Notes: generated by a model from the sequence alone, not told the origin. DNA of 56,670 bases from Elizabethkingia argenteiflava (GCF_009904105.1 NZ_JAAABJ010000543.1:1-56670); one strand, 5' to 3'; numbered from the stretch's first letter, positions 36,462 to 46,234 are shown. Translations and numbers: made by a program.

Positions 36462-37214
36462 TTACCAAGTACATCCTGGATACGCCCGCTGCATATACTG
36501 TAACTCGCATAGTATATACCCAAAATACTCTGTATGCTCTCCCGTTCTGGACTTGGGTTGCATAAAGGAATCTTGTGGATAGTCTAATTCAAAATTAGAA
36601 AAGTCTTTTTGCGTAGCGGCTAAGAAGTCTCGGTATACAACCTCCATAGGAGGCGTTATTTTTAAAGACTCCAGCTTGGATTCGCCTTCTACGGTGGCAA
36701 ACAAACCTTGGGTATATTCCCAAATATTTTCAATCGCAAGATTGATTCTATCGCGACTTTCATCGGTTCCTTGAGCAAAAATTTTCATCCAAGAAGACGC
36801 ATGTAAATAGTGATACTTCACTTCTTTTAACGCTTTATGTGCTATGGCTGCCAGCTCTTCATCTTCTGAATCTGATAAGGCTTGGTACAACAATTTTTGA
36901 TAGAGTGAAAAAATATAAGTCTTAAGAATTGTCTGAGCATAATCTTGGTTAGGAAGTTCTACCCAGTGTGCATTCAGATATTCATGTTCATATCTTAGAA
37001 AAGCCAAATCATCGACACTGCTAGCGTTTTCGCTGAGTCTAGAAGCATACTGATAAAAATGATGAGATTGCCCCCAGTGATCCAAAGCGATATTGGTCAA
37101 AGCGATGTCTTCTTCGAGATAAGGACCTTTACCACACCATGCGGACAAACGTTGACCCATGATAAAACTATCGTCACCCAATTTCAACAAATAATTAAAT
37201 AGTACTTTGTTCAT
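36462..37214 (-). CDS. paaC: Phenylacetyl-CoA epoxidase structural subunit PaaC
   Basis: Non-catalytic ferritin-like subunit that pairs with PaaA in the epoxidase. The 250-residue, all-helical protein begins LFNYLLKLGDDSFIMGQRLS and keeps the family's conserved segment DIALTNIALDHWGQSHHFYQ. E. coli PaaC is 248 residues. Its ATG abuts the TAA of paaB with no gap, so translation is likely coupled. Confidence 0.93.
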   Translation of the reverse strand: MNKVLFNYLLKLGDDSFIMGQRLSAWCGKGPYLEEDIALTNIALDHWGQSHHFYQYASRLSENASSVDDLAFLRYEHEYLNAHWVELPNQDYAQTILKTYIFSLYQKLLYQALSDSEDEELAAIAHKALKEVKYHYLHASSWMKIFAQGTDESRDRINLAIENIWEYTQGLFATVEGESKLESLKITPPMEVVYRDFLAATQKDFSNFELDYPQDSFMQPKSRTGEHTEYFGYILCELQYMQRAYPGCTW

Positions 37215-37496
37215 TTACATATTTTTTACCTCATCAGGGATTTCATAAAAGGTGGGATGTCGGTATAATTTATCATCCGAAGGGTCAAAGAATGCTTCTT
37301 TATCCATTCCCTCAGAACTTATAATATATTTACTGGGGACTACCCAAACACAGGTACCTTCCTTTCTTCTGGTGTAAACATCTCTTGCATTTTGTAGAGC
37401 TATTTCAGCTGTAGGAGCCTGTACGGTACCCGCATGCTTATGCGACAATCCTGGTTTGGTCTGAATAAAAACTTCCCATACATCTAACTGATTCAT
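37215..37496 (-). CDS. paaB: Phenylacetyl-CoA epoxidase subunit PaaB
   Basis: Small bridging subunit that helps hold two PaaAC units together. The 93-residue protein has the family core WEVFIQTKPGLSHKHAGTVQ and the segment ALQNARDVYTRRKEGTCVWV. E. coli PaaB is 95 residues. ATG start; 79 bases after paaA; it runs directly into paaC. Confidence 0.93.
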   Translation of the reverse strand: MNQLDVWEVFIQTKPGLSHKHAGTVQAPTAEIALQNARDVYTRRKEGTCVWVVPSKYIISSEGMDKEAFFDPSDDKLYRHPTFYEIPDEVKNM

Positions 37497-37575
37497 ACTT
37501 GTACATTTTTTAAATATTTAAACCTTAGTCTTACAGTTCTGACTACGAGAACTCTTCGTCTTATCTCTTTTGTGA

Positions 37576-38520
37576 TTATAGATTATGCTCCTCTTTTATT
37601 TGTTTCTCTGAAAAAGCTACAGCCGCCGCTTTTACCCACTCATTTTCTCGCTGGGCTTTTCTTTTGGCTTCCATTCTCTTTTTATTACAGGGACCATTGC
37701 CTTTTAAAACTTCCTGGAATTCTGACCATGGAAGTTCACCAAAATCATAATGCCCTCTTTCTTCATTCCACTTAAGGGACTTATCTGGAATTCTTAAGCC
37801 TAAAAATTCGGCCTGAGGCACACTGACATCTATAAATCTTTGTCGGAGACTGTCGTTCGTCTCTCGTTTCACTCTATAGTTCATCGATACTCTAGAATTA
37901 GATGAATGCTCATCGGGAGGCCCAAACATCATTAGCGCAGGCCACCAAAATCGATTTAAAGCAATTTGCGCCATTTCCTTCTGTTGCTTGGTTCCGCGAC
38001 AAAGTGCCATTAAAATTTCATAACCTTGACGTTGGTGGAAAGATTCTTCTTTACAAATCCTTACCATGGCTCTGGAATAAGGACCATAGGAATTCCCCAT
38101 CAGCATGACCTGATTCATAATCGCTGCTCCATCTACCAACCAACCTATCGCTCCAATATCCGCCCAGCTTAGGGTAGGGTAATTAAAAATACTGGAATAT
38201 TTTGCTTTTCCGGCCAGCATATCCTCATATAGGGCATCCCTATCGGCTATCATGTTCCCATTTCCGAGGGTTTCCGTAGCTGCATATAGATAGAGACCAT
38301 GGCCAGCCTCATCTTGAACTTTTGCTAAAAGTGCCATTTTTCTTCTAAGTGAAGGAGCCCGTGAAATCCAATTGGCTTCGGGTAACATACCTACCACCTC
38401 AGAATGCGCATGTTGAGATATCTGACGAACCAAAAGCTGTCGATAGTCATCTGGCATCATATCTTTGGGTTCTACTTTGTTGTCCCCATGGACATAATCC
38501 ACAAATTTTTGTATATCCAT
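37576..38520 (-). CDS. paaA: Phenylacetyl-CoA epoxidase catalytic subunit PaaA
   Basis: Diiron monooxygenase subunit that inserts oxygen into the phenyl ring of phenylacetyl-CoA. The 314-residue protein (E. coli 309) has the diiron ligand motifs [17 protein letters not shown] near 72-88 and [12 protein letters not shown] near 157-168. Electrons come from PaaE. ATG start. It is preceded by an 85-residue unknown protein instead of lying directly after paaE. Confidence 0.94.
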   Translation of the reverse strand: MDIQKFVDYVHGDNKVEPKDMMPDDYRQLLVRQISQHAHSEVVGMLPEANWISRAPSLRRKMALLAKVQDEAGHGLYLYAATETLGNGNMIADRDALYEDMLAGKAKYSSIFNYPTLSWADIGAIGWLVDGAAIMNQVMLMGNSYGPYSRAMVRICKEESFHQRQGYEILMALCRGTKQQKEMAQIALNRFWWPALMMFGPPDEHSSNSRVSMNYRVKRETNDSLRQRFIDVSVPQAEFLGLRIPDKSLKWNEERGHYDFGELPWSEFQEVLKGNGPCNKKRMEAKRKAQRENEWVKAAAVAFSEKQIKEEHNL

Positions 38521-38534
38521 ATCCTTTATTTTTA

Positions 38535-38792
38535 TTATTCCAAGCCCTCGCTAAGGTCATCTTTTAAATAAATACCCACCATAAGATTGCTAAATTCACC
38601 GGCTACAAAATTTACTTTTTCGTTCTCATTCTCAATCTCATATTCTTTAAAGTAATATACATTTCCTTCATAGGGATCTTGTACTTCTACTTTTTTATCC
38701 ACACAATTCCATGAAAAATTCCATATATTAAGCCCCTTAATCTTATATTCTTCATTTTCATGAAGTGCTATTGCGAATTTCCACTGAACCAT
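38535..38792 (-). CDS. Small unknown protein between paaE and paaA
   Basis: An 85-residue acidic protein with no signal or membrane segment. The pattern of alternating hydrophobic residues ([20 protein letters not shown]) suggests a beta-rich fold. No known family was recognised. Its stop is 14 bases before the paaA ATG, so it is co-transcribed with paaA. An 80-bp inverted-repeat unit lies 10 bases upstream of its ATG. Confidence 0.6.
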   Translation of the reverse strand: MVQWKFAIALHENEEYKIKGLNIWNFSWNCVDKKVEVQDPYEGNVYYFKEYEIENENEKVNFVAGEFSNLMVGIYLKDDLSEGLE

Positions 38793-38801
38793 GATTTTTA
38801 A

Positions 38802-38881
38802 ATTTAGCGGTTAAACTGTTTATAAACTTAATGATAAATAACTAATTATCAGATACAATCAGGTTCATTTAACCGCTAAAT
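38802..38881. repeat. 80-bp unit with perfect 14-bp inverted ends
   Basis: ATTTAGCGGTTAAA (38802-38815) and its exact reverse complement (38868-38881) are separated by 52 AT-rich bases. It fills the gap between paaE and the 85-residue gene. It could be a miniature inverted-repeat element, an mRNA hairpin, or a pair of operator sites; each arm is itself partly symmetric around a GC core. Confidence 0.7.
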
Positions 38882-38913
38882 ATTGCTTATTTATAATCAA
38901 TATAAATATAATT

Positions 38914-39999
38914 TTAAATATCGTAATTAAGCATCAGCACATTGGTAGTGGGGTGGCACTGACAGGTAAGCACATAACCTCTTTGTACTTCCTCTTCGGT
39001 AAGTGCAAAATTTTTCTCCATAAAAACCTCACCCTCCATAATTTGGGCCTTACAGGTACAACATACCCCGCCTTTACAGGCAAAAGGTACAGGCAGCTTT
39101 TCCTGAAGTGCTTTATCCAAAATACTTTCTTTTTTAGAGTTGAGGTGAAAAGAGTATTCATCATCATCGATAATAAGGGTTACCATACTTTCTACATTGG
39201 CGATCGCTTTAAACGCTTCGCTCATCGTCTCGGTATTCTCTGCATCAGGAGGTAAAAAATACTCACTTAAAACCTGTATTGCAGGTACTTTTTTTTCGTT
39301 TTTAAGGTAATTTGACACCAGCTTAATCATATCGGATGGTCCACAGATAAAATAGGTCGCATCTGAAATGCCAATCTCTGAATATCTTTTAAAAAGCTGC
39401 TCTAATTTTTCGACAGAAATGCGACCTTCGAAAATCGGATCTTCATGTCTTTGACGGCTAAACATGTAAATCACTTTTAACCTTTCTTTAAAATATACTT
39501 CTAATTGGTCCAGTTCTTTTTTCTTCAGTATGTACTCCATACTTCTGTTGCTATAAAAAAGATAGGCCTTGCTATGAGGTTCCTGATAAAGAGCTTCTTT
39601 TATATTCGACAACACGGGACTGAGACCACTTCCTGCAGCCAAGCCCACATAGGTTTTAGTATTCGTAGGGTGATAGATGGTGTTGAAATTTCCCATGGGA
39701 GGCATAACTTCTAAACATTCTCCCTGATGAAGATGCTGATGGAAATAGGTCGATACTTTACCTCCTTCTAGACGCTTTACCACCACCTCCAAGTGATCGC
39801 TTTTTTCACTGGGAGCATTGCATATGGAATAAGAACGCCGCTCTTCATTGCCATTGATCATGATACGGAAATTGAGATATTGGCCCTGTTTAAATCTAAA
39901 TTTATCTTTTAATTCAGTTGGAATTTCTACAGCTACATTTACAGCATCACAAGCCTCTTTCTGAATTTTCACTGCCTTTAGTTTGTAAAATAAATTCAT
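38914..39999 (-). CDS. paaE: Phenylacetyl-CoA epoxidase reductase PaaE
   Basis: Flavin and 2Fe-2S reductase that passes electrons from NADPH to PaaA. The 361-residue protein has an FAD domain (RRSYSICNAP near 54-63), an NAD(P) domain (GLAAGSGLSPVL near 118-129) and a C-terminal plant-type ferredoxin (ACKGGVCCTCKAQ near 308-320, last Cys in VLTCQCHP). E. coli PaaE is 356 residues. Its ATG overlaps the paaK stop by 4 bases. Confidence 0.93.
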   Translation of the reverse strand: MNLFYKLKAVKIQKEACDAVNVAVEIPTELKDKFRFKQGQYLNFRIMINGNEERRSYSICNAPSEKSDHLEVVVKRLEGGKVSTYFHQHLHQGECLEVMPPMGNFNTIYHPTNTKTYVGLAAGSGLSPVLSNIKEALYQEPHSKAYLFYSNRSMEYILKKKELDQLEVYFKERLKVIYMFSRQRHEDPIFEGRISVEKLEQLFKRYSEIGISDATYFICGPSDMIKLVSNYLKNEKKVPAIQVLSEYFLPPDAENTETMSEAFKAIANVESMVTLIIDDDEYSFHLNSKKESILDKALQEKLPVPFACKGGVCCTCKAQIMEGEVFMEKNFALTEEEVQRGYVLTCQCHPTTNVLMLNYDI

Positions 40000-41312
40000 T
40001 TTTTTAATATTCTGTTAATTTTTCCACCTTCGCATTTCGGCAATGCTCCCTCTGGGTGAATTTTCACTTTAGTGGTAATCCCCACTCTTCTTTTAATCTC
40101 CTTCTCAATACTTTCAGCAAAACGATGGAAAAAGTCCATATAAGCACTATGGTTGATTTCAAATGGCTGTGCTTTTAGCCATACCCCATCGATCTCCACG
40201 TCTATCTCCAGTCCTATACACATAGATTCTTTCTCAATCGGAGTCAGATAGTAATGAGGAACAATACCCTTTATATGAGAAAAAGCGGCTTCAATTTGGC
40301 TGGGATATACATTAACCCCTCTCACGATCAGCATATCATCTGCCCTTCCTTTGATATTCTTCATTTTCACCATGCTCCGTTTGGCATCGGAATCATAGTA
40401 CAGACTGGTAATATCATTGGTCCAGTAACGTAACAGTGGCATGGCCTTTTTGGTGAGCGTGGTAAGTACTAAAACACCTTCCTCTCCATAAGGTACAGGC
40501 AAGCGGGTGACAGGATCCAGTATTTCAGGAAAAAAATGATCCTCCCAGATGTAAGAACCTCCTTTTTCCTCCCAATCTTCCATCGCAACCCCTGGCCCTA
40601 TAATTTCACTTAAGCCATAGATATTCGTTACATGCAAGCCCATCTGCTGTTCTATATGATTTCTTACGGTTTCAGTCCAAGGTTCGGAACCTAATATGGC
40701 ATACTTCAGGCTCACCTCATCTGCCCCTATGCCTCTTTTTGCCAATTCATCCGCTATGGTAAGTGCATAAGAGGGAGAACAACTGAGTACCTCAGGTTTA
40801 AAATCCATAATAAGATCCACCTGCCTAGCCGTCATTCCAGCAGAAATTGGAAGGACATTCATTCCTAATTTTTCAGCACCATAATGTAAGCCCAAACCTC
40901 CGGTAAATATCCCGTAGCCATAAGCATTATGAAGTAACATTCCGGGTTGTGCTCCCCCCGCATTTAAAGATCGCGCCACTACCTCGCTAAAAAGATTAAT
41001 ATCTTCTCGGGTATAACCTACTACAGTAGGCTTACCCGTGGTTCCGGTAGAACAATGAATACGTTGAAGCGCTTCTTTTTCAACGGTCAATAACCCGAAG
41101 GGGTAATGCTCTCTCAAATCATGCTTATAGGTAATGGGGAATTGGGTAATATCCTCCATGCTATTTATATGTTCCGCCCGAACAGCTAAGCTTTTAAATT
41201 TTGCTTTGTAAAAATCCGATTTCTGTTCCAGATAGGAAACAAGATTTCTCAATCTCTCGGATTGAAGTGCTCTCAGTTGATCTCGTTGTAAATATTCGAC
41301 TGGAAAATGCAT
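39996..41312 (-). CDS. paaK: Phenylacetate-CoA ligase
   Basis: Activates phenylacetate to phenylacetyl-CoA with ATP, the entry step of the pathway. The protein is 438 residues from the ATG at 41312, equal to E. coli PaaK (437). An in-frame TTG at 41369 would add 19 residues without family support and would run through a probable operator. It has the AMP-binding motif HCSTGTTGKPTVVGYT near 91-106 and the segment YGYGIFTGGLGLHYGAEKLG. It is the first structural gene, 80 bases after the TetR gene. Confidence 0.93.
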   Translation of the reverse strand: MHFPVEYLQRDQLRALQSERLRNLVSYLEQKSDFYKAKFKSLAVRAEHINSMEDITQFPITYKHDLREHYPFGLLTVEKEALQRIHCSTGTTGKPTVVGYTREDINLFSEVVARSLNAGGAQPGMLLHNAYGYGIFTGGLGLHYGAEKLGMNVLPISAGMTARQVDLIMDFKPEVLSCSPSYALTIADELAKRGIGADEVSLKYAILGSEPWTETVRNHIEQQMGLHVTNIYGLSEIIGPGVAMEDWEEKGGSYIWEDHFFPEILDPVTRLPVPYGEEGVLVLTTLTKKAMPLLRYWTNDITSLYYDSDAKRSMVKMKNIKGRADDMLIVRGVNVYPSQIEAAFSHIKGIVPHYYLTPIEKESMCIGLEIDVEIDGVWLKAQPFEINHSAYMDFFHRFAESIEKEIKRRVGITTKVKIHPEGALPKCEGGKINRILKK

Positions 41313-41322
41313 AAAATTATAA

Positions 41323-41336
41323 CTAACATTTGTTAG
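41323..41336. promoter_or_regulatory. Candidate operator upstream of paaK
   Basis: CTAACA, two bases, TGTTAG: a perfect 6-bp dyad 11 bases before the paaK ATG. A related half-site, CTAACA (41363-41368), sits nearby. The spacing suits a TetR-family dimer such as the adjacent regulator. No convincing TAnnTTTG box was found between the genes, so the promoter itself is unresolved. Confidence 0.35.
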
Positions 41337-41392
41337 GAATGAATTTAACAAAAATTTCTGCACTAACAATTTTTTATGGTTTTTGCCACATT

Positions 41393-41965
41393 TTAATAAC
41401 GCCCTAAGAGACCATACAATACTTTATCCCTTATTTCATCGGCGATTTCGGGTGTTGAGTGCCTATTTTTTTTAAACCATAAATAGGAGTGATTTAAGGT
41501 ATGAAGGATAAATTTCGTGGTGAAAGCTGGCGATTTTAGCTCCCAATTCTCAGTATGGTAAATTTCAAAAAGCATTTTTTCCACTTTATGCTCATATTTT
41601 TTCCTCAATTTCAAAAACTCTGTAAGCCTATTTTCAAGGTGCTTCCATTCATTAGAATAGATGTGAGTAACATTGGGATTTTCCAAAACAATACACAAAT
41701 GCTTTTCAATAAACAAATTTAAACGTTGATTCGCTGTCACTTCTGCAGCCTGAACTTCTTTTAGTCCCTCAAAGAATTTTTGGGCAATACTAAAACATAT
41801 CCATTGCAACAATTCGTCTTTAGATTGGATATGCGCATAGAGAGAAGGAGCCTTAATATGGAGATGAGCTGCTAAGTCGCGCATAGAAGTGGCCAGATAC
41901 CCTCTCTCTTTAAATAAATTTATCGCGACCTCTAATATCTCTGTTTGTTTCTTGTTAAGTTGCAT
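41393..41965 (-). CDS. TetR-family regulator of phenylacetate genes (PaaR-like)
   Basis: A 190-residue TetR-family repressor. The helix-turn-helix lies near 10-56 (ILEVAINLFKERGYLATSMR, then HIKAPSLYAHIQSKDELL). The C-terminal ligand domain is not recognisable by sequence. TetR regulators upstream of paaK are known in other bacteria to respond to phenylacetyl-CoA; that ligand is inferred here from position. ATG start. It reads in the same direction as the operon and may be its first gene. Confidence 0.85.
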   Translation of the reverse strand: MQLNKKQTEILEVAINLFKERGYLATSMRDLAAHLHIKAPSLYAHIQSKDELLQWICFSIAQKFFEGLKEVQAAEVTANQRLNLFIEKHLCIVLENPNVTHIYSNEWKHLENRLTEFLKLRKKYEHKVEKMLFEIYHTENWELKSPAFTTKFILHTLNHSYLWFKKNRHSTPEIADEIRDKVLYGLLGRY

Positions 41966-42689
41966 TTTTTTGTGTTTTAATAAATCTACGTTTTTTTCTC
42001 CAAAAGCTTTTTATTTAATCCTCCTCTAAAAATATATTTCCAGAGCATCATCTTAGGATCATGATTTTACTTTGCTTTAAAAGTATTAAAGATCTATGAT
42101 AAGCTTCACAGAATTGGGGAAGCCGAAAAAGAGTCCTCTGGAAATGATTTATGCTCTTCATTACTATGAAAGAGCCTCTTTCATTCCAAAGAACTTCTTA
42201 TAAGGATTAAATAATCCCAACATCAGACTTATATTCTACCTCTTCAAAAGTGGAGAAATCGATTTAAGATTTTCAAAATAGCAAGCCCTGAGTTAAATAG
42301 ACACAAGAGAAAACCTCACAAAAGCAACTCATAAAAAATGATATAAAAACAGTTCATATATCTTCAATATTCGCTTGCATAAGAATTGTTGCTTTGGTTC
42401 TAAATGTTTCTGATTTTTCTAAAAACAGACTAAAGTGTATTATCTTTAATGCTGAGTTGATTAAATTTTAAACGACATTCTCTTGGTGATAAAATTCAGA
42501 AAATTTGACTCATTATCTGTAGTTTTAAAATTTAAAATCGGAAATTTTGTCTTATTTACACCTGTGAAATAAAATAGAATAAATTTTGAAAGTAAAATAG
42601 CAGGATTAAATTAGAAAAGAAATATGGAGTTTGAGATAACGTACAGATGATATCTCAGATCTTAAAATATCAAAAAAATTACAAAAAAT
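41966..42689. other. 720-base gap between the TetR gene and clpB
   Basis: No gene with recognisable homology. A plus-strand frame of 35 codons (42096-42203) reads like a protein but is unsupported. A short dyad, TGAGATA...TATCTCA (42632-42638 with 42651-42657), lies in the likely clpB leader. A candidate clpB promoter is at 42586-42614. Confidence 0.4.
42586..42614 (+). promoter_or_regulatory. Possible clpB promoter
   Basis: TTG (42586-42588), 18 bases, then TAAATTAG (42607-42614), one mismatch from TAnnTTTG. The start near 42621 gives a 70-base leader containing a 7-bp dyad. Weak evidence; no heat-shock element was recognised. Confidence 0.3.
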
Positions 42690-45284
42690 ATGAATTTAAA
42701 TCAGTATACCGTAAAATCGCAAGAGGCTATCCAATCAGCTCAACAGCTGGCCTTGGAATTGGGACATCAGAGTATAGAACCTCAACACCTTTTGGAAGGA
42801 ATTTTCCAAGTAGACGAAAATATTTCACCCTTTCTATTGAAAAAATCTGAAGTAGAGGCTAGCCTACTAAGAGAAAGAAATCGAGACAGCCTGCAAAAGC
42901 TTCCCCAAGTACAGGGAGGCAATATCTATCTTTCCCAATCAGCCAATAAAGTCTTGCTCGATGCCCCCAATATTGCAAAAAAAATGGGAGATGAATATGT
43001 AACCCTTGAGCATCTCTGGCTTTCTTTAATTGATAGCCCCTCTTCTGTGTCAAAACTTTTAAAAGACATGGGGGTTACAAGAGAATTACTGGAAGTAGGA
43101 ATTAAAGAATTAAGAAAAGGTAATAAAGCTACTTCTACAAACTCCGAAGAAACCTATCAGGCCTTAAACAAATATGCTAAAAATTTCAATGAATTAGCTG
43201 CAGAAGGAAAACTGGATCCAGTGATAGGTCGTGATGAAGAAATCCGGAGAGTTTTACAAATCCTTTCTAGAAGAACCAAAAATAATCCTATTCTCATTGG
43301 GGAGCCAGGCGTGGGAAAAACCGCCATAGCAGAGGGTATCGCTCACAGAATTATCGCAGGGGATATTCCGGAAAATCTGATGGACAAAACACTGTATTCT
43401 CTGGACATGGGAGCTTTAATTGCAGGAGCCAAGTATAAAGGTGAGTTTGAAGAGCGCTTGAAATCAGTGGTGAACGAAGTGATTAAATCGGAGGGACAAA
43501 TTATCTTATTTATAGATGAAATACATACGCTAGTAGGTGCAGGAGGAGGAGAAGGCGCTATGGATGCGGCTAACATTCTGAAACCTGCCTTAGCAAGGGG
43601 CGAACTCAGAGCCATCGGAGCAACCACCCTAAACGAATATCAGAAATATTTTGAAAAAGATAAAGCTTTGGAACGCCGTTTCCAAAAAGTAATGGTAGAA
43701 GAACCGGATACTGAATCTGCCATCTCTATTCTGCGGGGCATTAAGGATAAATATGAGGCTCACCATAAAGTCAGGATAAAAGATGAAGCGATTATAGCCG
43801 CTGTGGAGATGTCCCAAAGGTATATTTCCGATCGTTTCCTCCCAGATAAAGCCATAGACCTTATAGACGAAGCTTCTGCTAAATTGAGAATGGAAATTAA
43901 CTCCAAACCTGAAGAGTTAGATGTACTGGATCGTAAAATCATGCAAATGGAAATTGAATTGGCCGCCATTTCGCGAGAAAGTAATCAATTAAAAATAGAT
44001 CATCTAAAAGAAGATCTTGCTAAGCTGAATGAAGAGCGAAATGAAATCAATGCTAAATGGCTAAAAGAGAAACAAAAATCTGAGGATCTCACCCAAATTA
44101 AAAAAGATATTGAATCTTTAAAATTGGAAATAGAGCGAGCTTCTCGGATAGGAGATTATGCAAAAGTAGCCGAAATTAAATATGGAACACTCCGCGAAAA
44201 AGAAGAAGAGTTGAGCAAAGTGGAGCTGGAGATGCAAAATCACCAGAACGAACTGATAAAAGAAGAAGTGACGGTAGAAAACATCTCAGAGGTTATTGCA
44301 AAATGGACAGGTATACCCGTGACCAAACTTCTCCAATCTGAAAGGGAAAAACTCCTTCATTTAGAAGATGAGCTTCACAAAAGAATTGTGGGACAGGAAA
44401 AAGCCATTCAGGCCGTTGCAGATGCCATTAGAAGAAACCGTGCAGGTCTGAGCGACGAACGAAAACCCATTGGCTCTTTTCTATTCTTAGGGACTACAGG
44501 AGTTGGCAAAACTGAGTTGGCAAAAGCCATAGCAGAATTTCTATTCGATGATGAGAACAATATGACCAGAATAGATATGAGTGAATATCAAGAACGTCAT
44601 AGTGTTTCGCGCTTGGTGGGAGCGCCTCCAGGATATATTGGTTATGATGAAGGGGGGCAACTAACAGAAGCTGTGAGACGCAGGCCGTACTCGGTAGTGC
44701 TTTTAGACGAGATTGAAAAAGCGCATCCGGATGTTTTCAATACGCTGCTTCAGGTTCTTGATGATGGAAGATTAACCGATAATAAGGGACGTGTGGTCAA
44801 CTTTAAAAATGCGATTATTATTATGACCTCTAACCTGGGTTCTCATCTTATCCAAGAAAATCTTGAGGAAATTACTGATGAAAATCGAAAGGAGATACTC
44901 GAAAAAACACAAACTGCAGTATTCGATTTGCTTAAGCAAAGTTTACGCCCAGAATTCCTCAATAGAATTGATGAAGTGGTATTATTCCAGCCTTTGACCC
45001 GAAAAGAATTGGGAAAAATCGTACAATATCAATTGAGAAACTTCAATAAAATGCTGGAGAAACGGAATATCCTAATGACAGCAACCCAAGATGCTATGAA
45101 CTATTTGATGAATAAGGGCTACGATCCTACGTTTGGAGCACGACCTTTGAAAAGAGTTATTCAACAAGAAGTCCTGAATAAATTATCAAAAGAAATACTG
45201 GCTGGCAACATCAATGATGGTGATAGCCTTACTTTAGATTACTTTGAAGAAAGTGGTTTGGTATTTAGACCTGCCGAAAGCTAA
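42690..45284 (+). CDS. clpB: ClpB disaggregase
   Basis: Hexameric AAA+ chaperone that works with DnaK to dissolve protein aggregates. The 864-residue protein has the N-domain (1-145), AAA-1 with Walker A GEPGVGKT near 206, the coiled-coil middle domain (about 405-525), and AAA-2 with Walker A GTTGVGKT near 606 and FGARPLKR near the C-terminus. The middle domain distinguishes ClpB from ClpA and ClpC. ATG start. A terminator follows. Confidence 0.96.
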   Translation: MNLNQYTVKSQEAIQSAQQLALELGHQSIEPQHLLEGIFQVDENISPFLLKKSEVEASLLRERNRDSLQKLPQVQGGNIYLSQSANKVLLDAPNIAKKMGDEYVTLEHLWLSLIDSPSSVSKLLKDMGVTRELLEVGIKELRKGNKATSTNSEETYQALNKYAKNFNELAAEGKLDPVIGRDEEIRRVLQILSRRTKNNPILIGEPGVGKTAIAEGIAHRIIAGDIPENLMDKTLYSLDMGALIAGAKYKGEFEERLKSVVNEVIKSEGQIILFIDEIHTLVGAGGGEGAMDAANILKPALARGELRAIGATTLNEYQKYFEKDKALERRFQKVMVEEPDTESAISILRGIKDKYEAHHKVRIKDEAIIAAVEMSQRYISDRFLPDKAIDLIDEASAKLRMEINSKPEELDVLDRKIMQMEIELAAISRESNQLKIDHLKEDLAKLNEERNEINAKWLKEKQKSEDLTQIKKDIESLKLEIERASRIGDYAKVAEIKYGTLREKEEELSKVELEMQNHQNELIKEEVTVENISEVIAKWTGIPVTKLLQSEREKLLHLEDELHKRIVGQEKAIQAVADAIRRNRAGLSDERKPIGSFLFLGTTGVGKTELAKAIAEFLFDDENNMTRIDMSEYQERHSVSRLVGAPPGYIGYDEGGQLTEAVRRRPYSVVLLDEIEKAHPDVFNTLLQVLDDGRLTDNKGRVVNFKNAIIIMTSNLGSHLIQENLEEITDENRKEILEKTQTAVFDLLKQSLRPEFLNRIDEVVLFQPLTRKELGKIVQYQLRNFNKMLEKRNILMTATQDAMNYLMNKGYDPTFGARPLKRVIQQEVLNKLSKEILAGNINDGDSLTLDYFEESGLVFRPAES

Positions 45285-45309
45285 TTTTTTTCATATTGAC
45301 TGTTTTAAC

Positions 45310-45339
45310 AACCCATCCCTCTCTCCATTTGGATGGGTT
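45310..45339. terminator. Terminator between clpB and the reductase gene
   Basis: AACCCATCC (45310-45318) pairs perfectly with GGATGGGTT (45331-45339), with a 12-base loop. It lies between convergent genes and can serve both; the flanking T and A runs are short. Confidence 0.7.
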
Positions 45340-45349
45340 ATTGTATGTT

Positions 45350-46234
45350 TTAGCCGGATTTCTTAGATTTTATGAGGGCTTCCAGCTGGTCCCACATCTC
45401 TTGAGGGAGGGCTTGTAGCATATTAAACTCACCTGCACCCTGCAACCACTCTCCACCATCAATGGTAACGACCTCCCCATTAATATAAGCTGAAAAATCA
45501 GACACCAAATAGGCTGCTAGATTGGCCAGCTCTTGGTAATTTCCCACTCTTCCAAGGGGAACCTTCTTAGCCATATCAAATTTTTCGAGCAGCTCCCCTG
45601 GCAGCAATCGATCCCAAGCGCCTTTTGTAGGGAAAGGACCCGGTGCAATAGCATTGAAGCGGATACCATATTTAGCCCATTCTACTGCGAGACTACGCGT
45701 CATCGCCAAAACCCCGGCTTTAGCACAAGCAGAAGGCACAACATAGGAGGATCCCGTCCAAGCGTAAGTCGTTACGATATTGAGTACGGTACCCGAAGTT
45801 TTCTGAGTATTAATCCAGTGTTTACCTATAGAAAGCGTACAATTTTTCGTCCCTTTGAGTACAATATCCAAAATAGAATCAAAGGCAGAATGCGTGAGTC
45901 TTTCGGTAGGGGAAATAAAATTTCCAGCTGCGTTATTAACTAAAATATCGATTTTTCCTAATTTTTCGATCGCCTCTTCTTTCATGGCTTCTACCTCTTG
46001 CCAACTACGAACGTCGCAAGCTACACAGACGACCTGACCTCCTGTTTCAGCTTCCAACTCTTGGGCGGACTTCCGAAGTTTATCTATATTTCTAGAAGTG
46101 ATGAGCACCCGAGCTCCGAGTTGCAAAAAATATTTGGTCATTGCTTTACCAAGACCACTTCCGCCACCTGTTACTATTATTGATTTACCATCCAAAGCCC
46201 CCTCTTTTAACATGGACTTTTCGTACGTATTCAT
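45350..46234 (-). CDS. SDR-family 2,4-dienoyl-CoA reductase
   Basis: Short-chain dehydrogenase, 294 residues, with the NADPH motif TGGGSGLGKAM near 22-32 and NNAAGNF near 99. The active-site region YVVPSACAKAGVLAMTRSLA and NAIAPGPFPTKGA match the mitochondrial DECR type, which lacks the usual YxxxK serine-tyrosine arrangement. It would reduce 2,4-dienoyl-CoA esters during oxidation of unsaturated fatty acids. ATG start. It stands alone, convergent with clpB and divergent from the GH92 gene. Confidence 0.85.
   Translation of the reverse strand: MNTYEKSMLKEGALDGKSIIVTGGGSGLGKAMTKYFLQLGARVLITSRNIDKLRKSAQELEAETGGQVVCVACDVRSWQEVEAMKEEAIEKLGKIDILVNNAAGNFISPTERLTHSAFDSILDIVLKGTKNCTLSIGKHWINTQKTSGTVLNIVTTYAWTGSSYVVPSACAKAGVLAMTRSLAVEWAKYGIRFNAIAPGPFPTKGAWDRLLPGELLEKFDMAKKVPLGRVGNYQELANLAAYLVSDFSAYINGEVVTIDGGEWLQGAGEFNMLQALPQEMWDQLEALIKSKKSG

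Noticed and set aside
41313-41369. PaaK extended by 19 residues from a TTG
   Set aside because: The extension exceeds the family length and crosses the candidate operator; the ATG gives 438 residues, equal to known PaaK.
42096-42203. 35-codon plus-strand frame upstream of clpB
   Set aside because: Reads plausibly, but it has no promoter, no homology and is too short to support.
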